64,000 nucleotides of DNA from Palsa-1439 sp050015495 (GCA_050015495.1 JBEKBH010000003.1:158259-222258), one strand, 5' to 3'; shown: positions 8,384 through 16,701, numbered from the stretch's first letter. A program made the numbers and translations. The notes: generated by a model from the sequence alone, not told the origin.

Positions 8384-9252
8384 CCGGGGACCTCGCTGCG
8401 TCCACACTGAGGGTGTCGACACCGCTGATCTTCGCGGCGCTTGGCGGAATGTTCAGCGAGCGCTCGGGCGTGATCAACATCGCGCTCGAAGGCCTTATGC
8501 TTCTCGGCGCGTTTGCCGCGGCGGTGGGGACATTGCTGACCCATTCGCCCTGGCTGGGCTGCGCGTTCGGAATGGCCGCGGGCGTTCTGTTGGCCGCCGT
8601 TTACGCGTTGTTCGTGATTCGGTTGCGGGCCAATCAAATTGTGGCCGGCACGGCGATCAATATGCTGGCGATGGGGCTTACACCATTTCTTTGCAAGATC
8701 CTCTACGACGTTACCGGCTCGACGCCCGCCATCCCGCTTCACGAGCGGTTTCGGTCCGCGCCGTTGTACCTGAGCTGGGCGCTCGTGGCGGCGTGCGTGC
8801 TCTGGATGAAATATACGCCAACCGGTTTGTGGGTCAGTTTCGCCGGCGAACACCCCGAGGCGCTTGATGCGGCCGGGATTCGAGTCAACCGGGTCCGCTG
8901 GATGGCGGTGCTGGTCAGCGGCGCGCTGGCGGGAATGGGCGGCGCGTCGCTGTCCATTTTCCTCTCGTCGTCGTTCTCGCGCGACATGACGGCGGGCCGC
9001 GGTTTCATGGCGCTGGCCGCGCTGATCTTCGGCAAGTGGAAACCACTGCCGACGGCGCTGGCGTGTTTGCTCTTCGGGTTTGCCGATGCCGTGCAGATTC
9101 GTCTCCAAGGCGTGGCGGTTTGGGGCGGGCACCCCATCCCCGTTGAATTCATCCAGGTCCTTCCCTATCTGGTGACGATTCTCGTTCTGGCCGGCTTCGT
9201 TGGCCGCTCCCGTCCCCCCAAAGCCAGCGGCACTCCGTTCCAAAGCGGATAG
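8380..9252 (+). CDS. Nucleoside ABC transporter permease 2
   Basis: 290 residues, the shorter second permease of the BMP importer. The opening STLRVSTPLIFAALGGMFSERSG and the INIALEGLMLLGAF stretch match the YufQ/NupQ type. Six or more membrane segments follow, including LRANQIVAGTAINMLAMG. It begins in an ATGA overlap with permease 1 and is the last gene of the transporter operon. About 240 bp, holding the porin promoter, separates it from the porin gene. No clear terminator was found directly after the stop. Confidence 0.9.
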   Translation: MTGDLAASTLRVSTPLIFAALGGMFSERSGVINIALEGLMLLGAFAAAVGTLLTHSPWLGCAFGMAAGVLLAAVYALFVIRLRANQIVAGTAINMLAMGLTPFLCKILYDVTGSTPAIPLHERFRSAPLYLSWALVAACVLWMKYTPTGLWVSFAGEHPEALDAAGIRVNRVRWMAVLVSGALAGMGGASLSIFLSSSFSRDMTAGRGFMALAALIFGKWKPLPTALACLLFGFADAVQIRLQGVAVWGGHPIPVEFIQVLPYLVTILVLAGFVGRSRPPKASGTPFQSG

Positions 9253-9376
9253 CGGTTTCGTCGGCCAAATAATGAGGGTGAGCGACGTGTGAAGCGATGA
9301 GGCTTCGAGGTAAGACCCTACGGCGCAACGGGTTGCACAGAAACACCGCCGAACTGAAAAAATCGGAAAATAACGC

Positions 9377-9426
9377 TTGCAAACATCTATCATATTAGTA
9401 GACTTAACAAAGTCTACTATATAGAT
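9377..9426 (+). promoter_or_regulatory. Porin promoter with palindromic operator
   Basis: A -35-like TTGCAA (9377-9382) is followed 16 nt later by a -10-like TAGACT (9399-9404). The -10 lies inside a perfect inverted repeat, TAGTAGACTT / AAGTCTACTA (9396-9405 and 9410-9419, 4-nt centre AACA). Outer half-sites ATCTAT (9385-9390) and ATAGAT (9421-9426) extend the symmetry imperfectly. A palindrome overlapping the -10 is typical of a repressor operator. The same TTGCAA, TCTA and GTAGACTT elements at the same spacing precede the Rrf2 gene, so that regulator is the obvious candidate to bind here; this is inference. Confidence 0.6.
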
Positions 9427-9492
9427 AGACAATATACTGGGTGAGCGGTTCAGAACTCAATAATCGCAGGAGGAGTCGAAGAGAAAGGAACC

Positions 9493-10974
9493 ATGAAGAC
9501 GCATCAACGCATTCTAGTTCTGATGATGGTGGTGGCAACGGTCGTTGCGTCCACCGGCAGTTTATTCGCGGATGACACCAACACCACGCCGGCCGCTACG
9601 GTCGATGACAAGATTAATCGGTTGGAGCAGGAGATCCAGGACCTGAAACAGCAGCGCGAGCTTGACCGACAACAAGCGCAGCAGCAGGCGCAGCAGTTGT
9701 CGAATCAGGTTTTACAGGTGACGAAGACGGGACCAGCCGTCCTGGCGGGGCGCGCTGGATTTGGCCTGCAATCGCCGAACACCAACTTCGTGTTGCGGCT
9801 CCTCGGGTACGCGCAGGCGGACGGAAGGTTCTATCTTCACGACGAAGCCAAGAATGGAGTCGACACATTTCTCATGCGGCGAGTTCGGCCGATTTTCGAG
9901 GGCACGTTCTATCATGATTTCGATTTCCGCCTCATGCCGGACTTCGGAAACGGGGCTGCTTCCTCGACGATTCTGCAGGACGCCTATATGGAATGGCATT
10001 CGTTACCATGGTTGAAGATCAGAGTCGGCAAATTCAAACCACCCGTCGGATTGGAGCAACTGCAGTCGGACACCGATTTGATTTTCATGGAGCGCGGCTT
10101 GCCATCGGATCTGGTGCCACAGCGTGATGTTGGCGCCCAAGTGTCGGGGGATTTGCTGGGAGGAGTCGTTAGTTACGCCGGCGGCATATTTAACGGTGTT
10201 GTTGACGGGGGAATCGCTGATCTTGACTCGGCGGACCCGAAAGACGGGGCGGCGCGCATTTTCATCCAGCCGTTCAAGACCACCACGATACGTCCGTTAC
10301 AAGGATTTGGCTTTGGGGCGGGCGGGACGATTGGAGACCAGAAGTTTACGAGTTCAGCCACGAACCTGCCGACCTACAAGACAACGGGACAACTGACGAT
10401 GTTTTCCTACCGTTCAGGGGTAGCCAACGATGGGAGGGAGATGCGCGGCACACCGCAGGCCTATTATTACTACGGACCGTTTAACTTGCTGGGGGAATAC
10501 GCCATGTCGGAAGAGGACGTTCGCGCGGGAACGCTCACGGACAATATTCGTAACACAGCCTGTCAGGTAATGGGTGGCTTCTTCCTCACAGGCGAAGAAG
10601 CGCAATATCGTGGTTCGCCCTATAATCCAGCATACGTGTTGGCACCGCGCCATCCATTCAACCCGGCCGCTGGCGGTTGGGGGGCGGTTGAAGTCGTGGC
10701 GCGCTACGGTGAATTGCGAATGGACCCGGACGCGTTCAGCAAGAATCCGACAGCGGGGGGCTTGCGGTTTGCTGACCCAACGAAGTCGGCCCAAGAAGCG
10801 CGTGAGTGGGGTGTAGGCCTCAATTGGTACCTGAACAGGAGCGTCAAGCTAGCCCTGGATTATGAACAGACGGTGTTCGACGGCGGCGCAGGGAGCACGG
10901 CAGCGACCGCGTACACGGTCAAGAACCGCGAGACCGAGGAGGACATGTTTGGTCGCGTGCAATTCCAATTCTAA
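9493..10974 (+). CDS. Phosphate-selective-type porin (OprP/OprO family)
   Basis: 493 residues. A signal peptide is visible (hydrophobic ILVLMMVVATVVAS, cleavage near FADD). It is followed by a coiled coil rich in Gln and charged residues (about 39-75), then a long beta-rich domain. Family motifs include FYHDFDFRLMPDFG and LKIRVGKFKPPVGLEQLQSDTD. The protein ends in ...GRVQFQF with a C-terminal phenylalanine, the usual outer-membrane barrel signal. An AGGAG site lies about 15-20 nt upstream of the ATG. Despite the family name, anion specificity is not fixed; its place beside an Rrf2 regulator and a sulfonate-type importer suggests uptake of an organosulfur or other anion across the outer membrane. 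Confidence 0.9.
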   Translation: MKTHQRILVLMMVVATVVASTGSLFADDTNTTPAATVDDKINRLEQEIQDLKQQRELDRQQAQQQAQQLSNQVLQVTKTGPAVLAGRAGFGLQSPNTNFVLRLLGYAQADGRFYLHDEAKNGVDTFLMRRVRPIFEGTFYHDFDFRLMPDFGNGAASSTILQDAYMEWHSLPWLKIRVGKFKPPVGLEQLQSDTDLIFMERGLPSDLVPQRDVGAQVSGDLLGGVVSYAGGIFNGVVDGGIADLDSADPKDGAARIFIQPFKTTTIRPLQGFGFGAGGTIGDQKFTSSATNLPTYKTTGQLTMFSYRSGVANDGREMRGTPQAYYYYGPFNLLGEYAMSEEDVRAGTLTDNIRNTACQVMGGFFLTGEEAQYRGSPYNPAYVLAPRHPFNPAAGGWGAVEVVARYGELRMDPDAFSKNPTAGGLRFADPTKSAQEAREWGVGLNWYLNRSVKLALDYEQTVFDGGAGSTAATAYTVKNRETEEDMFGRVQFQF

Positions 10975-10996
10975 CGGCGATCTCTCAACCCGTGAA

Positions 10997-11161
10997 ATGA
11001 TGTCTCTACACATTCATCATGCCGGCCCTCACGTTGGGGGGCCGGCAGGGGCAGTGGCAGCCAAGGACATCACGCTCCTGAATGTGTCGTATGATTGGAC
11101 GCCACGAGCGGACAAGATTTTCCTGGCCACCGAAGGAATGAAAGTGTTTCGCGCCTCGTGA
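10997..11161 (+). pseudogene. Remnant of a sulfate-type periplasmic binding protein
   Basis: A 54-codon ORF just after the porin. Residues about 23-34 read DITLLNVSYDWT, very close to the conserved mature N-terminus of sulfate/thiosulfate-binding proteins (usually D-x-x-L-L-N-V-S-Y-D-P-T-R-E). The rest of that ~330-residue protein is absent; the tail (KIFLATEGMKVFRAS) cannot be aligned by eye. It is best read as an internal deletion of an sbp/cysP-like gene, or an intact short ORF by chance. A GC hairpin inside it (11021-11028 with 11039-11046) lacks a T-tract and is not a convincing terminator. Confidence 0.4.
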
Positions 11162-11185
11162 CCGGCGCGGGGACGGAAAACAAGT

Positions 11186-11213
11186 TTGCAATTCTCTAGT
11201 TCGCGTGTAGACT
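11186..11213 (+). promoter_or_regulatory. Promoter of the rrf2-ABC operon
   Basis: TTGCAA (11186-11191), 16-nt spacer, TAGACT (11208-11213). Both hexamers, the spacing, an internal TCTA at the same offset and the flanking GTAGACTT agree with the porin promoter at 9377. Transcription would start only a few bases before the rrf2 ATG at 11223, giving a nearly leaderless mRNA. Only one half of the porin palindrome (GTAGACTT) is present here. Confidence 0.5.
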
Positions 11214-11222
11214 TCGCTCGGC

Positions 11223-11699
11223 ATGAAGGTGTCGAAACGAGGCGAGTATGCCCTGCGGTCGCTGATCAATCTCGGAATCGCGCAGGAACTGGGTCGGCCG
11301 ATGATCCAGATCCGTCAATTGGCTGAGAAGGAAAACATCCCCGTGAAGTTTTTGGAAGCGATTTTGCTGGAATTGAATCGGGCGGGCTATTTGGACAGCA
11401 AACGCGGCAAGGGCGGCGGCTATTTTCTCAGGAAACCGATGGCCAAAATCACGATTGGCGAGATTGTGCGGTTGATCGACGGGCCGCTGGCGCCGATTTC
11501 CTGCGCGAGTGTGACCGCCTACCACCCGTGTTCCTGTCCCGATGAAGCGCATTGTGGACTGCGATTGTTGATGGTGGATGTCCGCAACGCGATCGCCAAC
11601 ATTCTGGATCGGTATACCCTGGCCGACACTGTCGAAGTGACCCTTCGCAAAATGCGACGGGACAAAGTACCGCTGCCGTTTGCGGAATTGAAGAAGTGA
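11223..11699 (+). CDS. Rrf2-family transcriptional regulator with cysteine cluster
   Basis: 158 residues, the usual Rrf2/IscR/CymR length. The N-terminal winged helix-turn-helix is typical (KRGEYALRSLINL, IRQLAEKENIPVKFLEAILLELNRAGYL, KRGKGGGYFLRKP). Cysteines at about 94, 103, 105 and 111 lie in the loop where IscR- and NsrR-type members bind an iron-sulfur cluster, so redox, iron or sulfur sensing is plausible. It lies 5 nt upstream of the substrate-binding gene and is co-transcribed with the ABC transporter, so it probably autoregulates and may control the porin through the shared promoter element. CymR-like members without a cluster sense cysteine metabolites; the cysteines favour the cluster type. 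Confidence 0.9.
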   Translation: MKVSKRGEYALRSLINLGIAQELGRPMIQIRQLAEKENIPVKFLEAILLELNRAGYLDSKRGKGGGYFLRKPMAKITIGEIVRLIDGPLAPISCASVTAYHPCSCPDEAHCGLRLLMVDVRNAIANILDRYTLADTVEVTLRKMRRDKVPLPFAELKK

Positions 11700-11704
11700 A
11701 TCTG

Positions 11705-12730
11705 ATGAAAACGACGTTGATGCTGGTGCTGTGTCTGGGCCTGTGCGCTTCCGTTCGCGCGGAAAAGATCGTCTTGCGCGTGGGCCATTTTCCGAATGTG
11801 ACCCATGCGCAGGCCGTGATTGCCCACGGGTTGAGCCGCGCGGGCAAGGGGTGGTTTGAAGAACGGCTCGGGCCGGACGTCGAAGTGCAGTGGTTCGTGT
11901 ACAACGCCGGGCCAAGCGCGATGGAAGCCATTTTTGCGCGGTCGATCGACCTCACCTATGTCGGTCCGAATCCGGCGATCAACGCCTACCTGCGGTCGCA
12001 TGGCGAAGAGATCCGCATTGTGGCCGGCGCGTGCAGCGGCGGCGCCGCGCTGGTGGTGCAACCCGACGAGCGAATTACGAAGGACGCCGATTTTCGAGGC
12101 AAGCGAATTGGCACGCCACAATTCGGCAACACCCAGGACGTGGCCTGTCGCGCCTGGTTGCTGTCGAAGGGGCTGCGGATCACCATGGTCGGTGGTGATG
12201 CGCGGGTCATTCCCACGGACAACCCCGATCAACTCTCCCTGTTCCAACGAGGGGAGATGGACGCGGTGTGGACCGTCGAACCGTGGGTGAGTCGGCTGGT
12301 GGTCGAGGGCAAGGGCAAGGTATATCTGGATGAGGGATCGCTGTGGCACGACACGGGCGGCCGGTACGTCACCACGCACCTGGTCAGCAGCGTCAAGTTT
12401 CTCAGCGACCACCCGGCCTTGCTGAAGAAATGGATTACCGCCCACGTGGAGTTGACGGAATGGATCAACACGCACCCCGACGAAGCGAAGCGAATCCTGA
12501 ATGACGAGATCCGGGCGGAGACGACCCGGGCGCTCCCGCAGGCCATATTGGACGGCGCGTGGAAGCGGTTGCAAATCACCTACGATCCGGTCACTGACTC
12601 GCTGTTGAAGTCCGCCGAGGACGCGTATCACATTGGATTCCTGAAGGAGAAGCCGGATTTGTCGCACATCTATGACCTCAAGCTGCTCAATGAGGTCTTG
12701 CGGGAAAAAGGCCTGGCCGAAATCAAATGA
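11705..12730 (+). CDS. NitT/TauT/SsuA-type ABC transporter substrate-binding protein
   Basis: 341 residues. There is a short signal peptide (MKTTLMLVLCLGLCASVRA, then EKIVLRVGHFPN). The family layout follows: HAQAVIAHGL, EVQWFVYNAGPSAMEAIFARSIDLTYVGPNPA, and the hinge ITKDADFRGKRIGTPQFGNTQDVA. These belong to the nitrate/sulfonate/taurine-binding superfamily. The ATG was chosen because it starts the signal peptide and follows the rrf2 stop by 5 nt. The ligand cannot be assigned from sequence; the Rrf2 neighbour and a nearby sulfate-binding remnant favour an alkanesulfonate or related sulfur source. Confidence 0.88.
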   Translation: MKTTLMLVLCLGLCASVRAEKIVLRVGHFPNVTHAQAVIAHGLSRAGKGWFEERLGPDVEVQWFVYNAGPSAMEAIFARSIDLTYVGPNPAINAYLRSHGEEIRIVAGACSGGAALVVQPDERITKDADFRGKRIGTPQFGNTQDVACRAWLLSKGLRITMVGGDARVIPTDNPDQLSLFQRGEMDAVWTVEPWVSRLVVEGKGKVYLDEGSLWHDTGGRYVTTHLVSSVKFLSDHPALLKKWITAHVELTEWINTHPDEAKRILNDEIRAETTRALPQAILDGAWKRLQITYDPVTDSLLKSAEDAYHIGFLKEKPDLSHIYDLKLLNEVLREKGLAEIK

Positions 12731-13542
12731 TGGCGATTCAGGACGAACTCCAAAACGTCCAACCGGTGAAGCTGGTTGTCGACGGAGTGTCGAAATGGTT
12801 TCGAACACGCCGGGCGACCGTGCACGCGCTCGACAACGTGTCGCTGAACATTCACGAGGGCGAGTTTGTGTGCCTGGTCGGCCCGTCGGGTTGCGGCAAG
12901 TCCACGCTCCTGAACATCATCGCGGGTCTGGAGATGCCGGACAGCGGGCAGGTGTTGGCCGACGGCAAACCCGTCACCGGTCCGGGCCGCGAGCGGATGA
13001 TGATGTTCCAGGAATCGGCGCTATTTCCCTGGCTCGACGTGATGGACAACGTGATGTTCGGCCTGAAGCTCAAACCGAACTTGTCGTCGAGCGAGCGTCG
13101 CGAGGTGGCGAAGTACTACCTCCAACTCGTGGGCTTGAGCAAATTCGCCAACGCCAACATCCATGAACTGTCCGGCGGCATGAAACAACGCGTCGCGTTG
13201 GCCCGCGCCCTCGCGCCCAATCCACGGGTGCTCCTGATGGATGAACCATTTGGAGCGCTGGATGCGCTTACCCGCGAACAACTCTACGGCGACATCCAAC
13301 GCATCTGGGAGGAACGAAAGAAGACGATCGTATTCGTTACCCACAACGTTCGCGAGGCCACCTGTCTGGGCGACCGCGTGGTGTTGTTCTCGCCGCACCC
13401 GGGCCGTATTCAGGAAAAGTTTGGCGTCGAGTTGCCGCGGCCCCGCGACATCAACAGCGTCGCCCTGGCGAAGTATTCCACGGAGATCACCCGCGCCCTG
13501 AAGCGACACCTGAACCCGGAGTTGGTGGAGGTGGGGGAGTGA
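12727..13542 (+). CDS. NitT/TauT/SsuB-type ABC transporter ATP-binding protein
   Basis: 271 residues with Walker A GPSGCGKST (about residue 56), Q-loop MMFQESALFPW, signature LSGGMKQRVALARAL and Walker B VLLMDEPFGALD, followed by the H-loop VTHNVREA. The HNVREA segment and closing FSPHPGRI are common to the SsuB/TauB/NrtD group. It starts in a 4-nt overlap with the binding-protein stop and overlaps the permease start in the same way, so the three genes form one translationally coupled operon. Confidence 0.92.
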   Translation: MMAIQDELQNVQPVKLVVDGVSKWFRTRRATVHALDNVSLNIHEGEFVCLVGPSGCGKSTLLNIIAGLEMPDSGQVLADGKPVTGPGRERMMMFQESALFPWLDVMDNVMFGLKLKPNLSSSERREVAKYYLQLVGLSKFANANIHELSGGMKQRVALARALAPNPRVLLMDEPFGALDALTREQLYGDIQRIWEERKKTIVFVTHNVREATCLGDRVVLFSPHPGRIQEKFGVELPRPRDINSVALAKYSTEITRALKRHLNPELVEVGE

Positions 13543-14306
13543 GGCGGCGGTTGATGGTCATCGCATTTTTCGTGTTGCTCATCGGCATTTGGGAAGTGCT
13601 GGTGCGGATGAAGATCTGGTCGCCCGTGCTCGTGCCGTCGCCGCTGGCGGTGGCGAGCTACCTCAAGGGCGCGCTTGCCAGCGGTGACCTCGAACGCGCG
13701 ACGCTGGTGACCGTCCGGCGCCTGGTCATCGGCTACGCGCTCGGGTTGATCCTGGGGTTGCCGTTGGGGTTGCTGACGGCGCGATTCAAGTTCTGCGAAG
13801 CCACGTTGGGCGTCATCGCGTTGGGATTGCAGACACTTCCGAGTGTGTGCTGGGTGCCGCTGGCGTTGCTGTGGTTCGGGCAGACCGAGGCGGCGATGCT
13901 GTTCGTGGTCATCATGGGCACGCTGTGGTCGGTGGTGATCGCGACGGACAACGGCGTGCGGACGGTACCGCCCATTTACGCGCACGCGGCGCGCACGATG
14001 GGCTCGAAGCAATGGCACACGTGGGCGAAGGTGATCGTGCCCGCGTCGCTGCCGTTCATCGTCAGCGGCATGAAACAGGGATGGGCGTTCGCGTGGCGTT
14101 CGCTGATGGCCGCGGAGATTTACGTGACGATCTTGACGGGATTTGGGCTGGGCAACCTGTTGAACTACGGACGCGAACTCCAGGCCATGGACCAGGTCAT
14201 CGGCATCATGCTGGTCATCATCGTCATCGGTCTGCTCGCGGATAAAATCCTCTTTTCGCCGTGGGAACGCTTCCTCTACCGCCGTTGGGGAACGGCAAAG
14301 AGCTAG
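13539..14306 (+). CDS. NitT/TauT/SsuC-type ABC transporter permease
   Basis: 255 residues; GTG start overlapping the ATPase stop (GTGA). The BPD_transp_1 type permease shows an opening membrane helix, VPSPLAVASYLKGAL, the transmembrane stretch ALGLILGLPLGLLTARF, and the cytoplasmic coupling loop GSKQWHTWAKVIVPASLPFIVSGMK (EAA-like). It ends the operon: a strong hairpin 11 nt past the stop lies on the opposite strand's tRNA terminator and may also stop this transcript, since the stem is symmetrical. Confidence 0.9.
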   Translation: MRRRLMVIAFFVLLIGIWEVLVRMKIWSPVLVPSPLAVASYLKGALASGDLERATLVTVRRLVIGYALGLILGLPLGLLTARFKFCEATLGVIALGLQTLPSVCWVPLALLWFGQTEAAMLFVVIMGTLWSVVIATDNGVRTVPPIYAHAARTMGSKQWHTWAKVIVPASLPFIVSGMKQGWAFAWRSLMAAEIYVTILTGFGLGNLLNYGRELQAMDQVIGIMLVIIVIGLLADKILFSPWERFLYRRWGTAKS

Positions 14307-14310
14307 AGGC

Positions 14311-14347
14311 AAAAAAGGCGCGCAGGATTCACGCAAACCTGCGCGCC
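14311..14347 (-). terminator. Rho-independent terminator of the initiator tRNA
   Basis: A perfect 10-bp stem GGCGCGCAGG / CCTGCGCGCC (14317-14326 with 14338-14347, 11-nt loop) is followed, reading the minus strand, by six T residues (14316-14311). It lies 5 nt beyond the CCA end of the tRNA. Confidence 0.85.
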
Positions 14348-14352
14348 CAAGT

Positions 14353-14429
<77 letters not shown>

Positions 14430-14514
14430 GTCGAAAGTCTGCTGCACCTTAGGGGCGGAGCAGGGGTTCGTCAAGCCCTGAATCCCGGTCAACACCGCGC
14501 GAGCCGGAACGCGT

Positions 14515-14838
14515 TCAACGCTGGGGAACCGGCGTCTGCGGCGCGGGTTCGAACCGGAAGATCATTTCGTTCGGTCGCGAGAGGTTCAGCTTGTTGCGCG
14601 CCGTCCGCTCGACGTAGCTCGGGTCGGTCTTCAACGCTTCGACTTCGGTCTGTTGTTTGTTCTCCAGCGCTTCCTGTTGCTCGATCTCGTGGTCCAGCCG
14701 GGCGATGTCCAATTGCATCGCGTGACGCTGGTGAAGCAGCGGCACGAACAACAGCGCCACGCCAAATCCGACGACCGCCACGAAGACGAAAAACCCGAGC
14801 GACTGCAATCGGGACCACAATGCCGAGGTCCAACTCAT
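14515..14838 (-). CDS. Septum formation initiator family protein (FtsB/DivIC-like)
   Basis: 107 residues. One membrane helix (LGFFVFVAVVGFGVALLFVPL, about 14-34) is followed by a coiled coil (about 37-72, with heptad-like HEIEQQEALENKQQTEVEAL). Then comes the short PSYVERTARNKLNLSRPNEMIFRF element of FtsB/DivIC proteins. They bridge the divisome with FtsL and FtsQ in the periplasm. Located 3 nt after eno on the same strand, the eno-ftsB order seen in many bacteria, so it is probably co-transcribed with eno. A proline-rich tail (APQTPVPQR) ends the protein. Confidence 0.9.
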   Translation of the reverse strand: MSWTSALWSRLQSLGFFVFVAVVGFGVALLFVPLLHQRHAMQLDIARLDHEIEQQEALENKQQTEVEALKTDPSYVERTARNKLNLSRPNEMIFRFEPAPQTPVPQR

Positions 14839-14841
14839 TGC

Positions 14842-16116
14842 CTAGAGTTTGCCTCCATAGATGGCGTCCTTGCCGAGGCTCTCCTCGATCCGCAAGAGCT
14901 GGTTGTATTTGCAGACGCGATCGGTGCGGCACAACGAGCCGGTCTTGATCTGGCCGGCGTTGGTCGCGACCGCGATATCGGCGATGGTGGTGTCCTCCGT
15001 CTCGCCGGAGCGATGGCTGATGACCGCCGTGTAACCGGCTTCCTTCGCCATCTCAATCGCATCCAGGGTTTCCGTCAACGAGCCGATCTGGTTTACCTTC
15101 ACCAGGATCGAGTTCGCGACGCCCAAATCGATGCCGCGTTTCAGGAATTTCGTGTTGGTGACGAACACATCATCCCCGACCAGTTGGATCGAATCGCCCA
15201 ACGCATCCGTGAGCTTCTTCCAGCCAGCCCAGTCGCTTTCCGCGAGGCCGTCTTCGAGGGAAACGATCGGGTACTTCCGGCAGAGCCCGCGGTAGAACTC
15301 GATCATCTGCTCGGCGGAGCGCTTCGAACCGTCGGATTTCTTGAAGACGTATTTTTTGGAGGCGGCGTCGTAGAACTCGCTGGCGGCGGGATCGAGGGCG
15401 ATGAAGATGTCCTTGCCCGGCTTGTAGCCCGCCTGTTTGATCGCCGCGAGGATGACTTCGAGCGGGTGCTCGTTGTTCTTGAGCACGGGAGCAAACCCGC
15501 CTTCATCGCCGACGGCGGTGCTGAGTTTGTTGGCTTTCAACACGCCTTTCAGCGCGTGGAAGACCTCCGCGCCCATCCGCAACGCTTCGCGGAAACTCGG
15601 CGCGCCCTTGGGCATGATCATGTACTCCTGCAAATCGATCGGCGCATCGCTGTGGGCGCCGCCGTTGAGGATGTTCATCATCGGGACGGGCAATACCTTC
15701 GCGTTTGGTCCGCCGAGGTACTTGAACAGTTCGACGCCGAGTTGGGTGGCCGCCGCGTGCGCGGTCGCGAGCGACACGCCGAGGATGGCGTTGGCGCCGA
15801 GCTTGCCTTTGTTCGGCGTGCCATCGAGCGCAATCATCAGGTTGTCAATGCCGACCTGGTCGAGCGCGTCGTGCCCGAGCAGTTCGAGGGCGATCTTCGT
15901 GTTGACGTTGGCGACCGCCTTGAGGACGCCTTTGCCGCCGAAGCGTTTCTTGTCGCCGTCACGCAGTTCCCAGGCTTCAAATTCGCCGGTGCTGGCGCCG
16001 CTGGGAACGGCGGCGCGGCCGACCGCACCGCCGGAAAGTTCCACATCCACTTCAATCGTAGGATTCCCGCGTGAATCGAGAATTTCGCGGGCGTGTATTC
16101 GAGTAATCTTGGTCAC
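14842..16116 (-). CDS. eno: Enolase (phosphopyruvate hydratase)
   Basis: 424 residues from a GTG, matching the usual length and the family start TKITRIHAREILDSRGNPT. The 470-residue upstream extension has no homology and is rejected. AGGAGG lies 12 nt upstream, slightly far. Enolase landmarks: GASTGEFEAWELRD, the ILNGGAHSD region, metal ligands in VGDDVFVTN and SLEDGLAE, the catalytic lysine in ILVKVNQIGSLTET, and SHRSGETEDTTIADI. It interconverts 2-phosphoglycerate and phosphoenolpyruvate, also the substrate of the DAHP synthase at 55 kb. Followed closely by the FtsB-like gene. Confidence 0.96.
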   Translation of the reverse strand: MTKITRIHAREILDSRGNPTIEVDVELSGGAVGRAAVPSGASTGEFEAWELRDGDKKRFGGKGVLKAVANVNTKIALELLGHDALDQVGIDNLMIALDGTPNKGKLGANAILGVSLATAHAAATQLGVELFKYLGGPNAKVLPVPMMNILNGGAHSDAPIDLQEYMIMPKGAPSFREALRMGAEVFHALKGVLKANKLSTAVGDEGGFAPVLKNNEHPLEVILAAIKQAGYKPGKDIFIALDPAASEFYDAASKKYVFKKSDGSKRSAEQMIEFYRGLCRKYPIVSLEDGLAESDWAGWKKLTDALGDSIQLVGDDVFVTNTKFLKRGIDLGVANSILVKVNQIGSLTETLDAIEMAKEAGYTAVISHRSGETEDTTIADIAVATNAGQIKTGSLCRTDRVCKYNQLLRIEESLGKDAIYGGKL

Positions 16117-16314
16117 AAAAATCAGGTTCCTCCTCGGCGCGCATTTTAGAGCGAACTCCTCCTGAATCAAGAAATTAAACGTCGCACCGGCAGGATTTTG
16201 CGCGCGCAATCGCGCAGGGCTTGGTGGCTTGTACCAACGAGATGAATCGGGCAAGTCGTTGCCAGCTGCTGGCGGTGACCAATTAAACCCAAAAGTCCGC
16301 GAGTACGACGCGAA

Positions 16315-16701
16315 CTACACTGTACTTGACGCCGAGAGTTGGGGCACTAGCCGGACGACATCCGCCCAACCAAGGACAGGAATTCCGGCGACCCGAGCTG
16401 CTTCCATCTCCAGTCGCATGCCGGCCGAAGTCTGTGGCGAAACAAGCCACAGCTCATCGCAGGCTGAAACAATTCGCTGGCTAACTATCTCCGTGATCGG
16501 ACGGACAAGACCGTTCTGATCCTCATCATAAACGGACAGGGCGAGATGGGGGACGACGGGCGCGCAGACTTTGGGAAGAGCCTTGTCCAAAGACAACCGT
16601 ACAATCAAACGAGCGATTCGCACTACGCGTTCGACATTTCTAACCGGGTCGTTTGCGAAAGGATGCGCGAGGAAAACAAGCGTAACATTATCTGTGCTCA
16701 T
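16315..16701 (-). CDS. Nucleoside 2-deoxyribosyltransferase-like / DUF4406-like protein
   Basis: 128 residues. The opening VFLAHPFANDP, then RNVERVVRIARLIV, a PVVPHLAL segment, and the ending ACDELWLVSPQTSAGMRLEMEAARVAGIPVLGW match the layout of the small Rossmann-like nucleoside 2-deoxyribosyltransferase / DUF4406 group. In these, an S-x-G-M-x-x-E element holds the nucleotide and the glutamate is the nucleophile. It is the third gene of a minus-strand cassette and starts in a 4-nt overlap with the radical SAM gene. Its base composition is visibly lower in GC than eno. The substrate is unknown; nucleotide or NAD-like cleavage is possible but inferred. Confidence 0.6.
   Translation of the reverse strand: MSTDNVTLVFLAHPFANDPVRNVERVVRIARLIVRLSLDKALPKVCAPVVPHLALSVYDEDQNGLVRPITEIVSQRIVSACDELWLVSPQTSAGMRLEMEAARVAGIPVLGWADVVRLVPQLSASSTV

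Noticed and set aside
11021..11046. GC hairpin after the porin gene as a terminator
   Set aside because: The 8-bp stem has no T-tract, and it lies inside the sulfate-binding remnant ORF.
14653..16074. 473-codon ORF antisense to enolase
   Set aside because: Shadow of eno; no recognisable motif, and enolase itself is unambiguous.
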